9,964 nt of DNA from an uncultured Olsenella sp. GTDB lineage: Bacteria > Actinomycetota > Coriobacteriia > Coriobacteriales > Atopobiaceae. The position numbers and the translations under genes were made by a program. A model generated the notes under the pieces. That model saw only the letters and a list, made by a program, of their open reading frames with translations, had not been told where the DNA came from and made no database searches. Numbering within the stretch: the first letter of the stretch is position 1; every line of letters begins with the position of its first letter. The stretch lies in assembly GCA_947253595.1 (NCBI GenBank), contig CAMXZR010000060.1, positions 1 to 9,964 on the forward strand. The letters run 5' to 3'. Positions 5,645 through 9,964 of the stretch are shown here, in pieces.

Positions 5645-7744
5645 ATGAGGCACATGCGGCTTTCCGTCCACGCTCTCTCTTGCGCGTCCCGTCCCGTCTG
5701 CCTCGGAGCCATGGCGTCGGCAGCCGTGGCCGCGGCGCTTCTTCTTGGGACTCCCATGGCGCTGGCCAGTGAGCTGCAGGTGTCCGATACAATGCCCTCT
5801 CGGCAATCGGGTCTCGCAGAGGAGGAGCCTCCCTCCGTCAGCTCGATTGCGAAGGACGCACCTGCGGCAGTCGCAGACGAGGCTCCGGCCGTATCGGACG
5901 GTCAGGGCCAGGTGATGCCCGCTGAAAAGAACGACGAGGCAGCAGCCACGGTACTCGAGGCTGACCTGAGGGTTAAGAAAGCTCTCCCTCAGGCTGAGGT
6001 CGAGGGTTCCAAGACGGGTTCGGAGGTAACGCCACCCCAGGAGGAGGACTCGGTACCCGATCCCGTGGAAGGTCCTGCGGAGGCCATCGCCGCCGCACCG
6101 GCAGTCCGTGCCACCGCCGCTCCCGCGTCTCCTGTCGGCGACCAGCCGCTGGCGGAGGATGAGAGGCTTGCCGCCAGATACCTCAACATGTACCGCCTCT
6201 ACAATCCCAACTCGGGGGAGCACTTCTATACCAGCAGCAAGGATGAGCTCAGGCAGGTCTGCGAGGCGGGCTGGCGCTACGAGGGCGTTGGCTGGGTGGC
6301 CCCCGAGTCGGGTGCCGAGGTCTATCGCCTCTACAACCCCAACGGGGGCGACCACCACTACACCACGAGCATCGGGGAGCGTGATGGCCTGGTCGGGCTC
6401 GGCTGGCGCTACGAGGGCGTTGGCTGGAGGTCCGAGGCGGACACGGGGCTGGCCGTGCTGAGGCAGTACAACCCAAACGCCCGTTCGGGCTCCCACAACT
6501 TCACCGTCAGCGCCGACGAGGCCGCCCAGGTCGTGAAGGCGGGCTGGAACGACGAGGGCAGGGCTTGGTTCGCATCTCAGCAGCCCACCCAACGCATCGA
6601 GGGCTTCTGGATGGTCACCAGCGCCTGGGGGAGCAGGCAGCGCTACTGGGTCGGGAGCGATGCGCTCCTCGCCCGAAACCGCTTCGTGACCCCCTCCGAG
6701 GGCGCGGGCTGCCACGCCTACGCGAATGCCGACGGATCCATCCTGAGAGGGGCCAAGGACCTCGGGAACGGCACTGCCCTGGTGGCCGACGGCGACGGAA
6801 GACTGCTCATGACGAAGAGGGCGGGCTTCTCCACGGCGAGGGCCGAGGATGGCAGGGAGAGGCTCTACTTCCTCGAGGTCAGCGGCAGGGGCTATGCCCT
6901 GGCCAGGATCGGCCACTTCGAGCGGGACGGGAGGCACTTCTGGGGCCAGGCCTCCGACGGGAGCGTGCTGCGCGGCAAGCTCCGCCAGGGAAGGGGCATG
7001 CTCGTCGCCAACCCCACGACCGGTGCGCTGCTCTGGTCGCGCGGCATGGTCGTGACGGGAGAGTACGACGGGGGCTGCCTGCAGCGCTACTACGTCGATG
7101 ACTCCGTGGGGGCCGGCCTCCTGGGTGCCCGCCTCGGGCTGTTCGCCCTCGGCGGCAGGCGCTACTACGGCAGGGAGGACCAGGGCTACCTGGTGCGCGG
7201 GACCTACGTGGTCTCACGCTACCACGCGAAGACTCACGGCTCCTTCCCCGGTGACTGGCATGACGACACCGTCGCCATCGCCGACAACGACGGCGTGCTC
7301 GTCTCGCGCGAGGAGTTCGGCAGAAGGATCGTCAGCGCCGCGCGCAGCATGGTTGGCGGAAGCTACTCCCAGGACGACAGTGCCTTCTATCCCGACCGCC
7401 GCTCCTTCAACTGCTCGGGCTTCACGTGGTGGGTCTACAGCACCCTGGGAATCAACCTCTCGCACAACCAGGGGTACTTCTCCTACTACGCCCAGCAGGA
7501 CAACCGCAACGACAGCCAGATGTGGGGAGTGGAGAAGCGCGCGGGCTGGAAGACGGCCATCACGGAGCTCCGGCCCGGCGACCTCGTGTTCTTTTCGCCT
7601 GTGAGGGACAAGTACCACACCGGACATGTCGGCGTGTACGTCGGAGACGGGAAGATGATCGATTCGAACACGTCCGGCGTCCTGGTTAGGAGCGTCCTGA
7701 GGGACACCTACGTCGGCGGGGGTCTGCCAATCACCCTGGTCTAG
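5645..7744 (+). CDS. Secreted NlpC/P60 hydrolase with DUF5648-like and wall-binding-like repeats
   Basis: Predicted exported cell-wall hydrolase of 699 residues. Residues 1–38 form a signal peptide (basic start, hydrophobic AMASAAVAAALLLG core, ALA cleavage site). Residues 39–180 are an Ala/Glu/Pro-rich spacer of low complexity. Three DUF5648-like repeats occupy about 183–313. Residues 318–553 hold three longer repeats (starting near 318, 403 and 476) built around QRYW/RLYF/QRYY and DGxxLRG/LVRG motifs, resembling wall-binding repeats. The NlpC/P60 domain (about 560–690) has the nucleophile C590 in FNCSGF, LRPGDLVFF, and H661 in HVGVYVGDG; the third catalytic position falls on D673 (MIDSN), where His is commoner. 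The family cleaves peptides in peptidoglycan. ATG 5645 is chosen for its GGAGA site; the in-frame TTG at 5633 lacks one. There is no LPxTG anchor or C-terminal membrane segment, so attachment would rely on the repeats. Confidence 0.85.
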   Translation: MRHMRLSVHALSCASRPVCLGAMASAAVAAALLLGTPMALASELQVSDTMPSRQSGLAEEEPPSVSSIAKDAPAAVADEAPAVSDGQGQVMPAEKNDEAAATVLEADLRVKKALPQAEVEGSKTGSEVTPPQEEDSVPDPVEGPAEAIAAAPAVRATAAPASPVGDQPLAEDERLAARYLNMYRLYNPNSGEHFYTSSKDELRQVCEAGWRYEGVGWVAPESGAEVYRLYNPNGGDHHYTTSIGERDGLVGLGWRYEGVGWRSEADTGLAVLRQYNPNARSGSHNFTVSADEAAQVVKAGWNDEGRAWFASQQPTQRIEGFWMVTSAWGSRQRYWVGSDALLARNRFVTPSEGAGCHAYANADGSILRGAKDLGNGTALVADGDGRLLMTKRAGFSTARAEDGRERLYFLEVSGRGYALARIGHFERDGRHFWGQASDGSVLRGKLRQGRGMLVANPTTGALLWSRGMVVTGEYDGGCLQRYYVDDSVGAGLLGARLGLFALGGRRYYGREDQGYLVRGTYVVSRYHAKTHGSFPGDWHDDTVAIADNDGVLVSREEFGRRIVSAARSMVGGSYSQDDSAFYPDRRSFNCSGFTWWVYSTLGINLSHNQGYFSYYAQQDNRNDSQMWGVEKRAGWKTAITELRPGDLVFFSPVRDKYHTGHVGVYVGDGKMIDSNTSGVLVRSVLRDTYVGGGLPITLV
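6191..6583 (+). repeat. Three tandem DUF5648-like coding repeats
   Basis: Tandem units begin at 6191, 6323 and 6458 (spacing 132 and 135 nt, that is 44 and 45 codons). Units 1 and 2 share YRLYNPN, then H-x-YT and GWRYEGVGW; a 27-nt stretch encoding this last motif is identical at 6269–6295 and 6401–6427. Unit 3 is more diverged (RQYNPN, HNFT, GWNDEGRAW). Identity at DNA level between the first two suggests recent duplication or gene conversion. Confidence 0.8.
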
Positions 7745-7760
7745 CCTCTCGCGGGGAGGC
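7744..7760 (+). terminator. Short GC-rich hairpin directly after the NlpC/P60 stop
   Basis: GCCTC and GAGGC pair around the bases TCGCGGG; allowing one G·U pair the stem reaches 7 bp with a 3-nt loop. It starts at the last base of the stop codon. There is no U-tract after it, so it is only a possible terminator or 3'-end stabiliser. Confidence 0.35.
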
Positions 7761-7891
7761 GTACCTGCCTGGTGCGTAGAAGGCTGGGCCGCAGTCACAG
7801 AGGCTTGCCCTCCGGTGCGGTCACTCGTCCAGCAGCGTCACGTCCGGATGGCGGTGGGATTCCCACTCGTCCTCCGCCACTGCTCCGACAT

Positions 7892-7920
7892 TTGACCGGT
7901 CGACATGATAAATTTATATA
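7892..7920 (+). promoter_or_regulatory. Strong promoter of the three-gene cassette, overlapping dyad symmetry
   Basis: TTGACC at 7892–7897 and TATATA at 7915–7920 with exactly 17 bp between them; the AT-rich core contains the palindrome ATAAATTTAT (7908–7917), very unusual in this GC-rich sequence. The -35 box lies in the 8-bp palindrome GACCGGTC (7894–7901). TGACCG (7893–7898) is also mirrored by CGGTCA (7925–7930) near the predicted start of transcription. The arrangement suggests an operator that would cover both the -35 box and the start site. The predicted leader is about 36 nt to the GTG at 7963. Confidence 0.65.
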
Positions 7921-7962
7921 TGTGCGGTCAGCGTCCGAGGATCGTCCGGGGGGTGGCACGGC

Positions 7963-8705
7963 GTGAGGATTGACATCGTCGGTCTCAAGGACGCCCTCGA
8001 GAGGAACGCGAGGGCGTGGGGCGTCGAGGCCGAGGAGTGGGTCTGGCGCTCGGACGACCTCTCCTGGGGCAGGCGCTCGACGCCCCTGGCCTCGACGCCG
8101 AGCTCGAGGCCAGGGGCGTCCCGGGCTACGACGTGCGGCCCGATGGCCCCGCCGAGACCATGTGGGAGTGGTTCCGCAGCCGCTCGCACCTCGACTCGCC
8201 CTATCTCTACCTGCGGAGCAACCTGCTCATCGAGCGCCTCTCAGAGGAGGACATAGACGCGCTGCGCTCCGGGTCGCCCGACACGGACGGGGGCAGGCGG
8301 GAACTCGCCGCCCTCGCGGCGCGCACCTACCAGGCGCTCACGCGCTACGAGGGCGAGCACGGCTCCTGGCCCCCCGGGGGCGGCACCCACACCGTGCTGT
8401 ACTGTGACACGGGGAGCCATAACCCCTCGAGCCCTCTTAACGACCCCGCCCCGGCCGAGAGCCTCGTCCTGTGGCTCACATTCAAGGACGAAACGCTGCG
8501 TGACATGTCGCGCAGCGTGGAGGAGAGGAATAACATCTACGGCAGGAACCTGGACTGGCGCTTCTACGTCCAGGATGAGGTCATCCCTCTCTACCAGGAA
8601 AGATTCTCCGATGCACTAGGTTACGATGTGCGCATCTTCCTGCACGACAACCCCATGACCAAGGAGGAGCACGACGAGTTCGAGATGGAGCTCGCCGGTA
8701 AATAG
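7963..8705 (+). CDS. Unrecognised acidic protein, reading frame split by an apparent frameshift (possible pseudogene)
   Basis: I do not recognise this family. From GTG 7963 one frame reads MRIDIVGLKDALERNARAWG onward with G/C-ending codons until about 8070, then turns into implausible Ser/Thr/Pro/Arg-rich sequence. From about 8067 the -1 frame takes over with good codon use (QALDAPGLDAELEARGVPGY …) and runs to TAG at 8703. One extra G in the run of four at 8066–8069 would join them into a single 247-residue protein. The downstream frame can be opened from GTG 8016 (229 residues), but its first 17 codons are rich in rare CGA/GGA/CGT codons, so that start is unlikely; ATG 8160 is another possibility. 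The protein is soluble-looking, acidic, without signal peptide or membrane segment. It is first in a promoter-led cassette with two type VII-like partner genes, so an effector, immunity or chaperone role is conceivable but unproven. Start site support is modest (GGGTGG upstream). Confidence 0.55.
8079..8120 (+). repeat. Perfect 17-bp inverted repeat with 8-nt loop inside the coding region
   Basis: The arms 8079–8095 (GACGCCCCTGGCCTCGA) and 8104–8120 (TCGAGGCCAGGGGCGTC) are exact reverse complements, separated by CGCCGAGC. In RNA this would be a very stable, mostly G–C hairpin. It starts nine bases after the G run where the reading frame appears to break. A 9-bp direct repeat CTCGACGCC (about 8077 and 8092) overlaps it. 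Confidence 0.9.
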
Positions 8706-8738
8706 CGGCATACGAGAGAGAACAAGGAGAAGGATATC

Positions 8739-9020
8739 GTGGCAGGGGGAACCATACGTACAGGCGAGGCCGCGGCTGAGGCAGCGGCGAACGACCTGCC
8801 CCAGACAGGAGGGGGACTTGCTCAGGCGAAAGCGGTGCGACTCTCCTCTCTTGCTCCGGTTCCTGGCAGCAGCGATCACGACGGCTTGGCTGAGGCCGCC
8901 GAAGCAGCATCGGGCGAGCTTGCCGAGCTCGTCAGAAGAGACGCGAAGGCGACCGTCGCTGCGGACGGTGCACTCCATGTGACGGATGACATGCGCGCAC
9001 AGGTGCTCGAGGGGAACTGA
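8739..9020 (+). CDS. Small helical protein resembling type VII secretion partner/effector (DUF3130/TIGR04197-like)
   Basis: A 93-residue Ala/Glu-rich protein with no signal peptide, Cys or Trp. Its layout, two helices around a loop (SLAPVPGSSDHDG, about 37–49), with a C-terminal pattern L-x2-R-D-x11-L-x3-D (D68 to L79, D83), resembles the small WXG100-sized DUF3130/TIGR04197 proteins. Those proteins (called Lap1 for streptococcal LXG toxins) carry an FxxxD-like C-terminal targeting motif; here LHVTD (79–83) would occupy that place. This is recognition by shape and context, not a confident homology. GTG 8739 is preceded by AAGGAG at good spacing, 33 nt after the previous stop. Codons are noticeably less G/C-ending than in the housekeeping genes (AGA, ACA, CTT, GCA), suggesting recent acquisition. 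The stop overlaps the next start (TGATG). Confidence 0.55.
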   Translation: MAGGTIRTGEAAAEAAANDLPQTGGGLAQAKAVRLSSLAPVPGSSDHDGLAEAAEAASGELAELVRRDAKATVAADGALHVTDDMRAQVLEGN

Positions 9021-9418
9021 TGGACAGGGCGGAGTACGAGCGTAAGCGAGAGGCTATCAGCCGGCAGGGTGCGGCGCAGCACAGCTCCTTGGAGCGTGAG
9101 CTCGCCATCAAACACAATGAGGACAAGAGGCTTGTCGTGCGTGTGGAAGAGGCCGAGTCCATCGTGGGCCGGGAGCTCTTTGGCGTGAGCGAGCGTGTCG
9201 CCTCCGGGCTGCTCCCAGACTCCCTCATGGTGGAGGTCGACGCCGTGACTGCCCGGCTGAGGCGGTTCCAGGACACCGCTGAAGACGAGGTGCGCAGCCG
9301 TGCCGTTCGCCGCCGCGAGAGGGAGAACCGACTGCAAGACGTCATCGACGATTGCCGCATGCGGCTCGCCCGACTGGACGACGAGTTTGCTGGGGGACGT
9401 CGCGGAACGGCAGACTGA
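9020..9418 (+). CDS. Charged coiled-coil protein, possible DUF3958-like type VII partner
   Basis: A 132-residue, highly charged, almost entirely helical protein. Residues 1–61 and 68–124 look like two amphipathic helices joined by a Gly/Pro break (GLLPDS, 63–68), i.e. an antiparallel helical hairpin. There is no signal peptide or membrane segment. Its size, shape and position immediately after a DUF3130-like gene match DUF3958 (Lap2), the second targeting factor of LXG toxins in type VIIb systems; sequence alone does not prove this. The ATG shares one base with the preceding stop (TGATG) and has GAGGGG as ribosome-binding site, so the two products are probably made in fixed ratio and may form a complex. 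Less extreme codon bias supports accessory status. No toxin or immunity gene follows; the next gene is rpsO. Confidence 0.55.
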   Translation: MDRAEYERKREAISRQGAAQHSSLERELAIKHNEDKRLVVRVEEAESIVGRELFGVSERVASGLLPDSLMVEVDAVTARLRRFQDTAEDEVRSRAVRRRERENRLQDVIDDCRMRLARLDDEFAGGRRGTAD

Positions 9419-9576
9419 CCCTACGGACAAGACATCTCGTCGGCTCGGCTGCGACGGCAGCATGCGGTCGTTGGCAAACTCGCTTCCTCATGGTCTTTTA
9501 TAGGGTGAAGTGTCGACTGCGTGATGCAGGGCGCATCGTCATCGAGCGAAAATCGTTGGTGCTGCCAGTGGCTTGA

Positions 9577-9607
9577 GCGCACGGGGGTGCCATGCGCCCC
9601 CGTGCGC
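9577..9607. terminator. Strong 11-bp hairpin, probable terminator of the accessory cassette
   Basis: GCGCACGGGGG (9577–9587) and CCCCCGTGCGC (9597–9607) are perfect reverse complements around a 9-nt loop. This is the strongest intergenic hairpin in the window and sits between the cassette and the rpsO promoter. It lacks a U-tract on either strand, which is common for putative terminators in GC-rich actinobacteria but leaves the function open. It is 158 nt past the last cassette stop. Confidence 0.6.
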
Positions 9608-9701
9608 CATGTATAGCGCTCCATATCGTTAGGATCGAGCGTGTAGAAGTGGCGTAATGGGCATGGCCTTGCGACTCGGGCGAACGGCACGCTCGTCTTC
9701 G

Positions 9702-9710
9702 TGCTATCAT
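9702..9710 (+). promoter_or_regulatory. Extended -10 promoter of rpsO
   Basis: TGCTATCAT forms an extended -10 element (TG-N-TATCAT; hexamer at 9705–9710). No clear -35 box is seen at 16–18 bp, as expected for extended -10 promoters. Transcription would start near 9717, giving a leader of roughly 83 nt. Confidence 0.55.
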
Positions 9711-9716
9711 TCACCA

Positions 9717-9799
9717 GTCATTACCCCGTACTTGGAGGCCCGTCCATGCCAGACGGCCATCCCAGTTCGGGGCGCATCCATGAAGAAGGGAAGAACAGC
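9717..9799 (+). promoter_or_regulatory. Structured rpsO 5' leader, possible S15 autoregulatory site
   Basis: The leader contains a hairpin pairing 9737–9744 with 9752–9758 (CCGTC/GACGG plus GG/CC with one bulged C, loop CATGCCA) and a smaller CCC/GGG hairpin at about 9761–9771, followed by AAGGG 9 nt before the ATG. S15 represses its own translation through structured leaders in several phyla, with unrelated RNA folds, so a role here is plausible. Assignment rests on position and foldability only. Confidence 0.35.
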
Positions 9800-9964
9800 A
9801 TGGCAGTCACCAAGGATCGCAAGGCCGAGCTCATCGCCCAGTACGGCAAGGACGAGAAGGACTCCGGCTCCGCCGCCGTCCAGGTCGCCCTCCTCACCGA
9901 GCGCATCAAGGGCCTGACCGAGCACATGAAGTCCCACAAGAAGGACTTCCACACCCGTCGCGGC
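9800..9964 (+). CDS. rpsO: 30S ribosomal protein S15, N-terminal part (3' end outside window)
   Basis: Primary binding protein of the 16S rRNA central domain. The first 55 codons are present; the gene runs off the window, about two thirds of a protein usually near 89 residues. The family signature is clear: MAVTKDRKAELIAQYG, KDSGSAAVQVALLTERI, LTEHMKSHKKDFHTRRG. Codon use is strongly biased to C/G-ending codons, as expected for a highly expressed gene. The ATG at 9800 is preceded by GAAGGGAAG and matches the usual N-terminus. The earlier ATG at 9780 is in another frame. Confidence 0.95.
   Translation, partial: MAVTKDRKAELIAQYGKDEKDSGSAAVQVALLTERIKGLTEHMKSHKKDFHTRRG

Larger units (their letters stand above)
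9419..9799. other. Non-coding stretch between the accessory cassette and rpsO
   Basis: About 380 nt without a convincing gene. Codon composition is mixed in all frames and short open frames on either strand lack ribosome-binding sites. The left 150 nt (to about 9575) are relatively A/T-rich for this window and could be decayed coding sequence; a short frame ending at 9576 reads RIVIERKSLVLPVA but has no supported start. The right part holds a GC-rich hairpin, the rpsO promoter and its leader, listed separately. Confidence 0.6.

Noticed and set aside
6191..6583. CRISPR-like array
   Set aside because: The periodic repeats are in-frame protein-coding units 132–135 nt apart, without short conserved repeats and unique spacers.
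5627..6937. Long open frame on the - strand (436 codons) opposite the surface-protein gene
   Set aside because: The + strand has signal peptide, repeats, promoter and ribosome-binding site. The antisense frame has no family features.
7745..7962. Attachment site, insertion sequence or tRNA in the gap before the cassette
   Set aside because: No tRNA-like fold, terminal inverted repeats, transposase fragment or flanking direct repeats were visible; only the hairpin and the promoter.
8064..8070. Canonical programmed -1 frameshift heptamer before the hairpin
   Set aside because: In-frame codons TCC TGG GGC do not form X XXY YYZ, and re-pairing of the Trp tRNA after a -1 slip would be poor. Kept only as one of several explanations for the frame break.
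8796..8810. LPQTG sequence in the 93-residue protein, resembling a sortase signal
   Set aside because: It lies at residues 20–24, with no signal peptide before it and no hydrophobic segment or basic tail after it, so it cannot act as a cell-wall anchor.
9421..9714. - strand frame of 97 codons in the rpsO upstream region
   Set aside because: It spans the strong hairpin and the rpsO promoter, has no ribosome-binding site, and its composition is not protein-like.
9657..9917. + strand frame of 86 codons overlapping rpsO
   Set aside because: rpsO is unmistakable in another frame; this one becomes a Ser/Pro/Arg-rich shadow within it.

Overview
This is a GC-rich window (visibly well over 60% G+C, with G or C at almost every third codon position in the core genes) in which every supported gene lies on the + strand. 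The order dnaJ–mtaB–phoH–ybeY–dgkA–era–recO, the actinobacterial codon use, and a secreted NlpC/P60 protein carrying DUF5648-type repeats together point to a host-associated member of the Coriobacteriia (Olsenella/Atopobium/Collinsella relatives). That assignment is inference from gene content and style, not a database match.

Region 1 (1–5508) is a tightly packed housekeeping block. It holds the 3' part of dnaJ (chaperone), mtaB (tRNA methylthiolation), phoH (PhoH-type ATPase), ybeY (rRNA-maturation endonuclease), dgkA (lipid kinase that recycles undecaprenol or diacylglycerol), era (ribosome-assembly GTPase) and recO (recombination mediator). Stops and starts overlap at dnaJ/mtaB, phoH/ybeY and ybeY/dgkA, and era/recO are 3 nt apart, so translational coupling is likely. 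The theme is ribosome and tRNA maturation, with a lipid kinase and a repair gene attached. A possible extra promoter lies before phoH.

Region 2 (5509–7760) is an accessory surface gene with its own promoter. It encodes a 699-residue secreted protein: signal peptide, Ala/Glu/Pro-rich spacer, three DUF5648-like repeats, three longer aromatic/Gly repeats resembling wall-binding repeats, and a C-terminal NlpC/P60 hydrolase domain.

Region 3 (7761–9418) is a three-gene accessory cassette behind a strong, AT-rich promoter (TTGACC, 17 bp, TATATA) that overlaps dyad symmetry. Its first gene is unrecognised and its reading frame is broken at a run of four G's, nine bases before a perfect 17-bp inverted repeat. 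The next two genes are small, coupled to each other, and resemble the pair of targeting/partner proteins (DUF3130/TIGR04197-like and DUF3958-like) that accompany LXG toxins of type VIIb secretion. No toxin gene is present in the window. This cassette is the part most worth a second look.

Region 4 (9419–9964) is a roughly 380-nt non-coding stretch with a strong GC-rich hairpin, an extended -10 promoter and a structured leader, followed by the 5' part of rpsO (ribosomal protein S15), which runs off the window.
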